A stretch of 5,993 nucleotides of DNA, from positions 1 to 5,993 of the forward strand of contig JAOAAM010000704.1 in the NCBI GenBank assembly GCA_026418875.1. The letters are read 5' to 3'. The position numbers were made by a program, and so were the translations under genes. The DNA is from Gemmataceae bacterium (GTDB taxonomy: Bacteria; Planctomycetota; Planctomycetia; Gemmatales; Gemmataceae). Below are positions 1 to 5,993 of the stretch, piece by piece; the first letter of the stretch is position 1, and each line of letters opens with the position of its first letter. The notes beneath the pieces are model-generated. The model made no database searches. It was not told the origin of the DNA and saw only the letters and a list, made by a program, of their open reading frames with translations.

Positions 1-974
1 TCGTTCCCTGCCGGTACCGGGGTGTGGGTCGTGAAACAGGTTCCGGCTTTCACCGCCTCGAACGCCGTCGCAAAATCGAGACGATGTTCCTCCATCATCA
101 AGCGAATCCGCTCGAGACTGCAAAATGCGGAGTGCCCCTCGTTCATGTGGCAGACCGTGGGGCGATGTCCCAACGCCCAAAGCGCGCGGATACCGCCGAT
201 GCCGAGCAGCATCTCCTGGCGGATGCGCATGTCCTGGTCGCCGCCGTACAGTTGGGCCGTGATATTTCGGTCCTCGATCGAATTTTTCGACAAGTTCGCA
301 TCCAATAGGTACAGCGGGACACGGCCCACTTGGACGCGCCAGACGCGGACCCATACCTCCCGACCCGGGAAAGGCACGGACACGAGCAACGGCTCACCGT
401 CCGCTGTCTGCTCCGAGATTAACGGCAAGTGAAAGGTGTCGTTATCGGGGTAGCGCTCTGGCTGCCACCCTTCGGGATTCAAGTATTGCCGGAAATAGCC
501 CTGCCGGCACAGGAGCGTCACTCCCACCATCGGCACGCCCATGTCGCTCGCCGATTTCAAGTGGTCGCCGGCTAGGACGCCAAGACCGCCGGAGTAGACC
601 GGCAAACTTTCATGCAGGCCGAATTCCATTGAAAAGTAAGCGAACAAGGCCGGTTCGCCGCTGGGCATCACCTTTTCGCTGAACCAAGTGGGACGGGTCA
701 GGTACTCGTTCAACTTTCGCCAAACTCGATCAAGGTGCACCAGAAAGCCGTCATCCTGAGCCAACTCATCGAAGCGGGACTGCGGAATCGACGCCAGCAA
801 CCGGATCGGGCTGTTTTCGACAGATTCGTACAGTTCGGTGTCGATTCGGCGGAACAAAGCGATCGCGTCTGGGTTCCAAGACCACCACAAGTTATACGCG
901 AGGTCTCGAAGGTGGCTGAGCTTCTCGGGAATGTGCGGCAGTACAGTAAAGGTCCGAAGCGGTCGGCCGGGCAT
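1..974 (-). CDS. glgP: Alpha-glucan (glycogen) phosphorylase, DUF3417 type, N-terminal 324 residues, 3' end cut by the window
   Basis: The encoded enzyme is predicted to release glucose-1-phosphate from glycogen or maltodextrins in the cytoplasm (GT35 family, PLP-dependent). Reading the minus strand from the ATG at 974 gives 324 uninterrupted codons to the window edge. Residues about 7-100 look like the DUF3417 domain that precedes the catalytic part in this short phosphorylase class (RTFTVLPHIPEKL, then NLWWSWNPDA). The catalytic N-half follows: FSMEFGLHESLPVYSGG (114-130) with GVLAGDHLKSASD, LYGGDQDMRIRQE (242-254), HMNEGHSAF (276-284) and THTPVPAGN (316-324), all hallmarks of the family. 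The PLP-lysine region would lie in the missing C-terminal part, so activity cannot be judged. The ATG is preferred because AGAGG lies 5 bases upstream. An in-frame GTG at 980 overlaps that site, and an in-frame TGA lies a little further upstream. The gene is 208 bases downstream of recJ on the same strand, with no evident functional link to it. The assignment is firm; the substrate preference (glycogen, maltodextrin) is not resolved. Confidence 0.95.
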   Translation of the reverse strand, partial: MPGRPLRTFTVLPHIPEKLSHLRDLAYNLWWSWNPDAIALFRRIDTELYESVENSPIRLLASIPQSRFDELAQDDGFLVHLDRVWRKLNEYLTRPTWFSEKVMPSGEPALFAYFSMEFGLHESLPVYSGGLGVLAGDHLKSASDMGVPMVGVTLLCRQGYFRQYLNPEGWQPERYPDNDTFHLPLISEQTADGEPLLVSVPFPGREVWVRVWRVQVGRVPLYLLDANLSKNSIEDRNITAQLYGGDQDMRIRQEMLLGIGGIRALWALGHRPTVCHMNEGHSAFCSLERIRLMMEEHRLDFATAFEAVKAGTCFTTHTPVPAGN

Positions 975-979
975 GAGCA

Positions 980-984
980 CCTCT
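980..984 (-). promoter_or_regulatory. Ribosome binding site of glgP
   Basis: On the minus strand the bases read AGAGG, followed by 5 bases and then the ATG at 974. Both match and spacing suit a Shine-Dalgarno site, and this decides in favour of the ATG over the overlapping in-frame GTG at 980. Confidence 0.6.
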
Positions 985-1031
985 GCGACGAATGAACCGA
1001 ATCAACCCCACGTCACGGGACCGTACTGGCT

Positions 1032-1061
1032 GTTCTAATGAAACGCACGACCAATCGCCAA
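1032..1061 (-). promoter_or_regulatory. Weak candidate sigma70-type promoter for glgP
   Basis: On the minus strand TTGGCG (1061-1056) and TAGAAC (1037-1032) are separated by 18 bases. Each hexamer matches the TTGACA/TATAAT consensus at 4 of 6 positions. It lies about 58 bases upstream of the glgP ATG, a sensible place for a leader. Matches this weak occur often by chance, and the promoter consensus of this organism is unknown, so this is only a suggestion. Confidence 0.18.
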
Positions 1062-1182
1062 TCGTTCGCGACGACGCGAGAAAAACGACGATGGGCCAAG
1101 CGAGCGGAACTTGTACGGAACCCGCATGTGACGACGTCTCGCGTTGCGCGATTCATTTTCGGCAGTCGTCTACCCGTCGATC

Positions 1183-2946
1183 TCAACCGAGGACAGCCCG
1201 TGGACCAGGCTGAAAGTCGACGACCTCGAGCTCGACATTTTGCATGCCCTGCCAAGTATTCATCTTTGGCGCGAAGGCGAGGCAGCACTGTCCCCCCTCG
1301 GACATTAATTCGTCGAGGCGGTCTGCCATGTCGAAGGCGACGGCGCGAAAAGTCGTCGTGTGTTGCCGGACGCGGAAGGTCAAGTGCCGTTCCCCTCCAC
1401 CAATTCTTTGGGGGACACTGACGATGCTCACATCCCCAGCCAGGAAGCGCGGACGTGGATTGGCCGCTCCGTAAGGTTCCAAACGGTCGAGTTCACGAAG
1501 CAAACCGGGCGTGAGAACGTGCAGCGGGACTTCGAGATCTAGCGTCAGCACGTCGCGGGAGGCGTGGGGAGACCAAGAGGCCGCCACGACGTCGCAAAAC
1601 TTTTGCCGCAGCGAATCGATGCGTTCGGGGAGGATCCGGAAGCCGGCAGCGGCTGCATGCCCGCCGAAGCTGAGTAACTCCGAGCTGCAAGCGGCCAGAG
1701 CCGCATGCAAATCGAAGCCCGGGACTGAACGACCCGAACCGGTCGCCGGGTTCATGCCCTTGGCCACGATGAGGGTCGGCTTGCCATAGCGGTCGGCCAA
1801 TCGTCCCGCGACAATCCCGATGACGCCGGGGTGCCAATCCTCATGGGCCAAGACCAAGGCTGGGCGGTCGAGTTCTCGCGAATCAGCGAGCAATTCCCGG
1901 GCATGGCTGGTGATTCGTCGCTCCAGCGTCTGCCGTTCGCGATTTTGCTGGTCGAGGTACGAGGCCAACTCGCGGGCCCGCTGCTCCGAAAAGGTCGTCA
2001 GCAGATCGACGACCAGACGGGCACAACCGAGCCGACCCGCTGCGTTGAGCCGGGGAGCCAACTTGAAGGCCACATCCTCGGCTCGCAATGGCTTCTCCAG
2101 GGAAATGCCTGACGCCTCAACGAGGGCTCGCAATCCCGGCAACGGCGCTGTCCGCAATCGATTCAGGCCGTGTTTCACGAGCACCCGATTCTCCTCTCGC
2201 AACGGCATGACGTCGCCAATCAAGCCGATCGCGGCCAACGCCACCGCATCCAGGAGGAACTCCCGCAAGTGGCCAGCCACTCGTTCTCCGCCGCTCACTT
2301 TCTGGGCCAAGGCCCAAGCGACTTTGAACGCGACGCCAGCACCAGAAAGCTCGACGAAAGGTGCGTCGCCCTCGGGCAAGCGCGGATGAACCACGGCTGA
2401 CGCCTGCGGCAGTCTGGCTCCGATCTCGTGGTGATCCGTGATGATCAAATTCAGACCCAAACGTTGGGCTTCCGCGGCCTCGACATGGCTGTTGATCCCG
2501 CAATCCACGGTGACGACGGTTTGGACTCCGTCTGCGGCAAATTGACGCAGCGGCTCGACCTTCAGACCATAGCCCTCCTCAATTCGATGCGGGACATAAA
2601 ATTCAGCGGGCACTCCCAAGATTCGCAAGAGGCGGTAAAGAATGGCCGTCGCGCAGACTCCATCCACGTCATAATCGCCGTAGACCACCACTCGTTCTCG
2701 GTTCTGAACACACTGACCGAGCCGATCGGCAGCCTCGGCGGCGCCGGGCAACTTGTCCGGCGTGAACAGGTCGGTCAATGGCGCTTCGAGAAACCGGCGA
2801 GCCGACGATGCGTCACGCACTCCGCGGTTCAGGAGTATCTGGGCTGAGACGGGACTAATCCCCACCTCCGCCGCTAGTCGATCGGCTGCGGGTCGATCCT
2901 GGGGCAACAGACGCCAAGTCTTCGCCGTCGGCTTCACGAAAGACAT
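1183..2946 (-). CDS. recJ: Single-stranded-DNA-specific exonuclease RecJ (complete, 587 aa from the chosen ATG)
   Basis: RecJ is a cytoplasmic, metal-dependent 5'-3' exonuclease on single-stranded DNA, acting in RecF-type recombination, mismatch repair and fork processing. All DHH-family motifs are visible (numbered from the ATG at 2946): YGDYDVDG (metal-binding Asp residues, 91-96 for DYDVDG), VDCGIN (Asp148), the DHH triad at 171-173, ELSGAGVAFK (near 199-208), GDVMPL with Asp245 and APRLNAAGRLG (297-307). The DHHA1 part follows, with HPGVIGIVAGRLADRYGKP and FGGHAAAAGF (about 427-436). An OB-fold-like C-terminal region ends with WQGMQNVELEVVDFQP, typical of RecJ. The length fits the family (about 560-600 aa) and no key residue is missing. 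The open frame extends to an ATG at 3078, but that start would overlap sbcC by 59 bases and add 44 unconserved residues. The likely start is the ATG at 2946 or the GTG at 2937; GGAGG abuts the former and sits 9 bases from the latter. The gene follows sbcC by 73 bases, suggesting a shared DNA-repair transcript. Confidence 0.96.
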   Translation of the reverse strand: MSFVKPTAKTWRLLPQDRPAADRLAAEVGISPVSAQILLNRGVRDASSARRFLEAPLTDLFTPDKLPGAAEAADRLGQCVQNRERVVVYGDYDVDGVCATAILYRLLRILGVPAEFYVPHRIEEGYGLKVEPLRQFAADGVQTVVTVDCGINSHVEAAEAQRLGLNLIITDHHEIGARLPQASAVVHPRLPEGDAPFVELSGAGVAFKVAWALAQKVSGGERVAGHLREFLLDAVALAAIGLIGDVMPLREENRVLVKHGLNRLRTAPLPGLRALVEASGISLEKPLRAEDVAFKLAPRLNAAGRLGCARLVVDLLTTFSEQRARELASYLDQQNRERQTLERRITSHARELLADSRELDRPALVLAHEDWHPGVIGIVAGRLADRYGKPTLIVAKGMNPATGSGRSVPGFDLHAALAACSSELLSFGGHAAAAGFRILPERIDSLRQKFCDVVAASWSPHASRDVLTLDLEVPLHVLTPGLLRELDRLEPYGAANPRPRFLAGDVSIVSVPQRIGGGERHLTFRVRQHTTTFRAVAFDMADRLDELMSEGGQCCLAFAPKMNTWQGMQNVELEVVDFQPGPRAVLG

Positions 2947-2952
2947 CCTCCC
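2947..2952 (-). promoter_or_regulatory. Shine-Dalgarno-like GGGAGG at the recJ start
   Basis: The minus strand reads GGGAGG immediately before the ATG at 2946, with no spacer, which is too close for standard initiation at that ATG. It lies 9 bases before the in-frame GTG at 2937, a workable distance. A second purine stretch, AGAGG (2964-2960), lies 13 bases before the ATG and would sit in a bulge of the adjacent hairpin. This site therefore leaves the recJ start open between ATG 2946 and GTG 2937. Confidence 0.45.
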
Positions 2953-3016
2953 TGCTGATCCTCTGGTTCCGGGGCAGATGTGTAGAGTACAGAACTGCCC
3001 GCCAGAACCATCAGCA
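2953..3016 (-). repeat. Long interrupted inverted repeat (RNA hairpin) filling the sbcC-recJ spacer
   Basis: On the plus strand four arms pair in nested order: TGCTGAT (2953-2959) with ATCAGCA (3010-3016); GGTTCCGG (2965-2972) with CCAGAACC (3002-3009), one mismatch; GGCAG (2973-2977) with CTGCC (2995-2999); and TGTA (2981-2984) with TACA (2988-2991) around a 3-base loop. This makes 24 paired positions in 64 bases. A 5-base bulge (2960-2964), a 2-base bulge (3000-3001) and a symmetric 3x3 internal loop interrupt it. The single mismatch (2970/3004) is C-A on the plus strand but becomes a G-U wobble in minus-strand RNA, which fits a structure acting in the sbcC-recJ transcript. The structure begins 3 bases after the sbcC stop codon and ends directly before the GGGAGG at the recJ start. 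No U-tract follows, so it is not a classical terminator. Function unknown. Confidence 0.65.
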
Positions 3017-3019
3017 TCC

Positions 3020-5993
3020 CTAGCGGCGAACCCGACGGGCCACGGTGCTTCCGTTCGCGAGTTCGAAGTGATAACCATCGGTAAATGCCGATGCGAATTC
3101 CTCCTGATGCGACACGAGCAAGATACACCGCAGCAACCCGCGGAGTTGGTGGAGTTCCTGGATCATCGCCTGACGACCTTCGCGATCGAGACAACCGAAC
3201 CCTTCATCAATGATGATCGACTCGATGGGACGGTGCGACTGACCGGCAAATTGCCCCATCGCCAGCGCGAGACTCACCGCAACCCGGAATTTCTGGCTGC
3301 CGCTGAGGAAGGCGACGGCGATCGGCTCGTCGCCGGAGGTACGATGAACGGCCTCGAGTTGCAGCGCCTGGTCCGCCGGGCTGCCCGCATCCTCTCCGAC
3401 AATCCGCAAGTAAATCGTCCCGCCGCTGAGGCGATCGAGAATGGCATTGGCGAGGTCCACGATTTGGCGTTCAGCCCGGCGCACCAGATCTCTTTGCAAC
3501 CGATCACGACCGAGCAGTTCCGCTAGGGTCTTGGCATGCAGATGCTCGACCTCGAGGGCAGCCAATTCCTCACGCCATTTCAACCGCTGCTGCTGCTTCG
3601 ACTCTAAGTCACGCCAGGCATCTCGGGCCCGCTCGACGGCCACGGCCGCCTCTTTTTGCGCTCTCGCCGCAGCCTCGATCTCCTGATCGATCTCAGCGGG
3701 GTCCCGCCGTGCTGACTCGGGTATGGAGGCGATCTCGCTCTCGATCTCACGCAAGGTCTGTCGCACCGATTCGATCTCCACGCCCGCCCGTTGTAACAGG
3801 TCGAATTGCTCTTCAACCCGTTGTTCTTTCAGTTTGCTCAACTCGACCTGAAACCGATGCACGTCGGCCAAGCCCATCTGATCGACACGACGACGCCAAT
3901 CCTCGGGGAGTTGATCCCGTGCCGTCGCCACTTGCTCATGCAACCATTCCATTTGCTGATTCAACAGCGACAAATCGCCTTTCAGTCGCACCGTTGACTT
4001 GTTCAACTCGTTGATCGCATCCGATAATTTGTTGAGCTGCTCGCGGCATTCACGCTCCGCACTCCGCTCTTGTTCCAGTCGATGTTTCAGGGCTTTGATG
4101 TCGCGATCCAGGTCAATCGCCCTCGCCCGGATTCTCTGGGGATCATCCCGGAGCCGCTGCTGAACTGATTCGATCTCGCTCTGGCAGCGTTCTAGTTCGA
4201 GTGTCATTCGATTGGCACGCAACTGCAAGTCTCGCAGCTCTTCCTCCTTGCGTCGTACTTCCGGTATTTTTCTGATAAGGCGACGCAGTTGCTGCAAATC
4301 ATCTTGCGATGGGAACGTCGTCGCGGCCCAATCCGCCGTGCCGTGTTCCACCACCCGGCTGCGAAATGGCTCAGGAAGCGAGTCGAGAAGGCGTTGGCAA
4401 TCACGAACTGACCGTTCAACATCTTTTTTTGCCACGGTGGAACTTGCGGTCAACGCTCGCTGCTCGTCCTGGAGCTTCTTCAGTTCCCTCTCCTGACGAG
4501 CAAGCTCCTCGGCGATTTTTTGGAAGGCAACCTCTGCTTCGGTGAGTTCTTGTCTCGCCTGTCTCCAAGCCGCCTCCGCATCGTGCCATGCCTTCTGCCG
4601 GGCTTCACGTTCGGCGAGGAGGTGCTCCGGGGTCAGCGGCTGACCACAGAGGCGACAGGTTTTTGCCCCTTCCAGCGAATCGAAGTCGCGGAAAGCGTTG
4701 GCCGCTTGTTGAGCCATCGCCTTGCACGAGGCAACACGTTCACGAATCCCTTGCAAGTGCCGATCTACGCTTACCGCCTTGGCCCGGGTCTCGTCCACCG
4801 CATCATGAGCGTCCTTCAGCGCTCGATTTGCTGAGTCGAGTTGTCGGGTCAAAGACTCGATCTCCGCAGATGCTTGGCGTAATTGCTCGCGAGCTTCGAC
4901 AAATTGTTGCAGCGGCTCCATGCCTCGTTCCAGCGTCGATAATTCTGCCAACTCGCGCTGCGTGTTCGCCATCGACGTTGTCAGATCCGCTGGCACCGAC
5001 GCCAAGTCCGTCTTTAACCGCGCCAAATTTTCGTGAAGAAGTTCCAGCTTTTGGACCAATTCGAGTGGTTCCGTCAATTGTTCACGCTCTTGCTCCAGCC
5101 CGTCGAGCTTCTGAGACGCTTGGTGGATCTCTGCCTCGATTTGCGAATGTTTGCGAGCTAGAGTCTGGCGGTCTTTGCTTTTAATCTCGAGTTGCCGCTC
5201 GTATTCGGCGATCTGCTGTTGCACTTCGGCCCGGCGAGACTCCGTATCCTTGATGTCCGCGCGGCGCTTCATGATGCTTTCGAGGAGGGGCACGGCCTGC
5301 GCCAGCAGCTTCCATCGCTCCCAATCGCGGATGACGCTCTCACGTTGGGCGAGCAGCGATTCCATCGCCTCGAGGCGCTGCAAGTTCGCGGCACGCTTCT
5401 GGCAGACTCGGGAGTAGTTCAGCGCTTGGACGCGCAGTATGGACAATTCCCTCCCGATCTGAACAACGCGATCCAACTCACGTTGTCGCTCGTCCAATTG
5501 AGACTTTGCGCGGGCGATTTCCTCCGTCGTGACATCGGGTATCGCTGCCAGTTGCAGTTGCAAGGCGTCTGCCTGCGACTTGAGCTTCTTCCTTTCGGCA
5601 TCGGCTAGTTCGAACAACCGCTGGTATCGGCTCAAGTCGACGATTTGTGCCAAGACCTCGGCACGCCCCTTGGGCGTGGAGTCGAGGAGCTTTTCGGCCC
5701 GACCCTGCAATAACAGAACCGATGAGGTGAAGGCGTCGTAAGTCAGTCCGATGCGACCTAGAACCCAGCGCTCGAAACCGTCACGCCGCTGGGTGTCTGG
5801 CACGGCTTGCCATTCGTTGTTTTGCCACTCCCAGATTTGCTGGGTCGTGCGTCCTTGCCCCCTGCGACTCACCGTCCGCCGCATTCGATACCAACGGCCC
5901 TCCAGCTCGAACTCGAAATCGACCGAAAGGGAATCGGCGGCTTTGTGGATCAATTCCGAAGCGTTTCGACCGCCACCACGATGTTGGCCGTAG
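3020..5993 (-). CDS. sbcC: SbcC, Rad50-like ATPase subunit of the SbcCD nuclease, 5' end cut by the window
   Basis: SbcC is the SMC/Rad50-type ATPase that works with the nuclease SbcD to cleave DNA hairpins and process double-strand ends. The frame is open to the window edge and gives about 990 residues. It begins with YGQHRGGGRNASELI, which in this family lies just after the Walker A helix, so only roughly 50-60 N-terminal residues, including Walker A, are missing. A TTG at 5953 is internal, not a start. Next come the Q-loop region (LLLQGRAEKLL, about 5716-5684) and a long Glu/Arg/Gln-rich coiled coil. The zinc hook CRLCGQPLTPEH is near the middle, with its cysteine codons at 4657-4655 and 4648-4646, followed by the returning coil. 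The C-terminal ATPase lobe has the ABC signature FLSGSQKF (about 3310-3287), Walker B IIIDEGFG with D-loop CLD (about 3214-3185) and the H-loop LLVSHQEE. No frameshift is seen. sbcD is expected upstream, outside the window. recJ follows after 73 bases. Confidence 0.95.
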   Translation of the reverse strand, partial: YGQHRGGGRNASELIHKAADSLSVDFEFELEGRWYRMRRTVSRRGQGRTTQQIWEWQNNEWQAVPDTQRRDGFERWVLGRIGLTYDAFTSSVLLLQGRAEKLLDSTPKGRAEVLAQIVDLSRYQRLFELADAERKKLKSQADALQLQLAAIPDVTTEEIARAKSQLDERQRELDRVVQIGRELSILRVQALNYSRVCQKRAANLQRLEAMESLLAQRESVIRDWERWKLLAQAVPLLESIMKRRADIKDTESRRAEVQQQIAEYERQLEIKSKDRQTLARKHSQIEAEIHQASQKLDGLEQEREQLTEPLELVQKLELLHENLARLKTDLASVPADLTTSMANTQRELAELSTLERGMEPLQQFVEAREQLRQASAEIESLTRQLDSANRALKDAHDAVDETRAKAVSVDRHLQGIRERVASCKAMAQQAANAFRDFDSLEGAKTCRLCGQPLTPEHLLAEREARQKAWHDAEAAWRQARQELTEAEVAFQKIAEELARQERELKKLQDEQRALTASSTVAKKDVERSVRDCQRLLDSLPEPFRSRVVEHGTADWAATTFPSQDDLQQLRRLIRKIPEVRRKEEELRDLQLRANRMTLELERCQSEIESVQQRLRDDPQRIRARAIDLDRDIKALKHRLEQERSAERECREQLNKLSDAINELNKSTVRLKGDLSLLNQQMEWLHEQVATARDQLPEDWRRRVDQMGLADVHRFQVELSKLKEQRVEEQFDLLQRAGVEIESVRQTLREIESEIASIPESARRDPAEIDQEIEAAARAQKEAAVAVERARDAWRDLESKQQQRLKWREELAALEVEHLHAKTLAELLGRDRLQRDLVRRAERQIVDLANAILDRLSGGTIYLRIVGEDAGSPADQALQLEAVHRTSGDEPIAVAFLSGSQKFRVAVSLALAMGQFAGQSHRPIESIIIDEGFGCLDREGRQAMIQELHQLRGLLRCILLVSHQEEFASAFTDGYHFELANGSTVARRVRR
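4646..4657 (-). other. Zinc-hook CxxC motif codons within sbcC
   Basis: The codons at 4657-4646 encode Cys-Arg-Leu-Cys, followed by GQPLTPEH, in the middle of the coiled coil. In Rad50/SbcC proteins this motif lets two coiled-coil arms join through one shared zinc ion. Roughly 420 residues of the visible protein precede it before the Q-loop region ends the head, and the returning coil follows, so its position is as expected. Confidence 0.9.

Larger units (their letters stand above)
975..1182 (-). other. Intergenic region between recJ and glgP, probable glgP 5' leader
   Basis: These 208 bases separate the recJ stop codon from the glgP start. I see no convincing gene, no tRNA and no intrinsic terminator. 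The region holds a perfect 7-base tandem repeat on the plus strand (CCAATCG twice, 1051-1064). It also holds a small 5-bp palindrome (TCGCG/CGCGA, 1066-1079) next to five A's, and a weak promoter candidate. Short open frames that cross it are not credible, having no recognisable protein features. The length is unusual for a tightly coupled operon, so glgP may have its own promoter here. Confidence 0.6.

Noticed and set aside
1066..1085. Palindrome TCGCG/CGCGA next to a run of five A's, as an intrinsic terminator
   Set aside because: On the transcribed (minus) strand the T-run comes before the hairpin, not after it. On the plus strand the hairpin is followed by A's. The 5-bp stem is also too weak.
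1820..2389. 189-codon plus-strand open frame inside recJ
   Set aside because: It is a Ser/Arg/Ala-rich shadow opposite the conserved RecJ catalytic core, with no domain.
2953..3016. The spacer hairpin as a Rho-independent terminator of sbcC
   Set aside because: Neither strand has a T-tract directly after the stem. The minus strand continues with GGGAGG and the recJ start.
2947..3078. Longer recJ start at the ATG at 3078, adding 44 residues
   Set aside because: It would overlap the end of sbcC by 59 bases and translate the spacer hairpin into residues unlike any RecJ N-terminus. The recognisable RecJ sequence begins after 2946.
2753..3526. 257-codon plus-strand open frame across the recJ/sbcC junction
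   Set aside because: It is antisense to two well-identified genes, has no recognisable domain, and its span is explained by the codon bias of the opposite strand.
4588..5184. 198-codon plus-strand open frame inside sbcC
   Set aside because: It is antisense to the coiled-coil region, has a low-complexity Pro/Arg/Ser-rich composition and no domain, so it is a shadow of sbcC.
5951..5953. TTG at 5953 as the start of sbcC
   Set aside because: The 13 upstream codons to the window edge encode YGQHRGGGRNASE, which is conserved SbcC sequence, so the gene continues past the edge and the TTG is internal.
1..5993. Mobile element, CRISPR array, tRNA or defence-system genes
   Set aside because: No regularly spaced repeats, transposase-like frames, terminal repeats or tRNA-like folds were seen. 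All long frames are explained by glgP, recJ and sbcC.

Overview
The window carries three genes, all on the minus strand, read from the high-coordinate end to the low. In order of transcription they are sbcC (its 5' end lies beyond position 5993), recJ (complete) and an alpha-glucan phosphorylase gene, glgP (its 3' end lies beyond position 1). Coding density is high. The only non-coding stretches are a 73-base gap between sbcC and recJ and a 208-base gap between recJ and glgP. I see no mobile element, CRISPR array, tRNA or rRNA.

The sequence is bacterial and moderately GC-rich (judged by eye, not counted). The glgP product is of the DUF3417-bearing type, and SbcC has an LSGSQKF-type signature motif. 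Both would fit a planctomycete-like organism, but this is a weak inference from protein style; there is no marker gene to settle it.

SbcC and RecJ are both DNA-end-processing proteins. SbcC is the Rad50-like ATPase of the SbcCD nuclease, which opens hairpins and trims double-strand ends. RecJ is the 5'-3' single-strand exonuclease that makes 3' tails for recombination. Same strand and close spacing suggest co-transcription, probably with sbcD upstream outside the window. GlgP degrades glycogen or other alpha-glucans to glucose-1-phosphate. It has no functional link to the repair genes, and the longer gap with a possible weak promoter suggests it is at least partly expressed on its own.

The most unusual feature is not a protein. 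Almost the whole sbcC-recJ spacer (2953-3016) can fold into one long interrupted hairpin. It ends immediately before a purine-rich, Shine-Dalgarno-like stretch at the recJ start and has no U-tract after it, so it looks more like an mRNA regulatory or stabilising element, or a dispersed palindromic repeat, than an intrinsic terminator. I find no strong evidence of an undescribed multi-gene system here.
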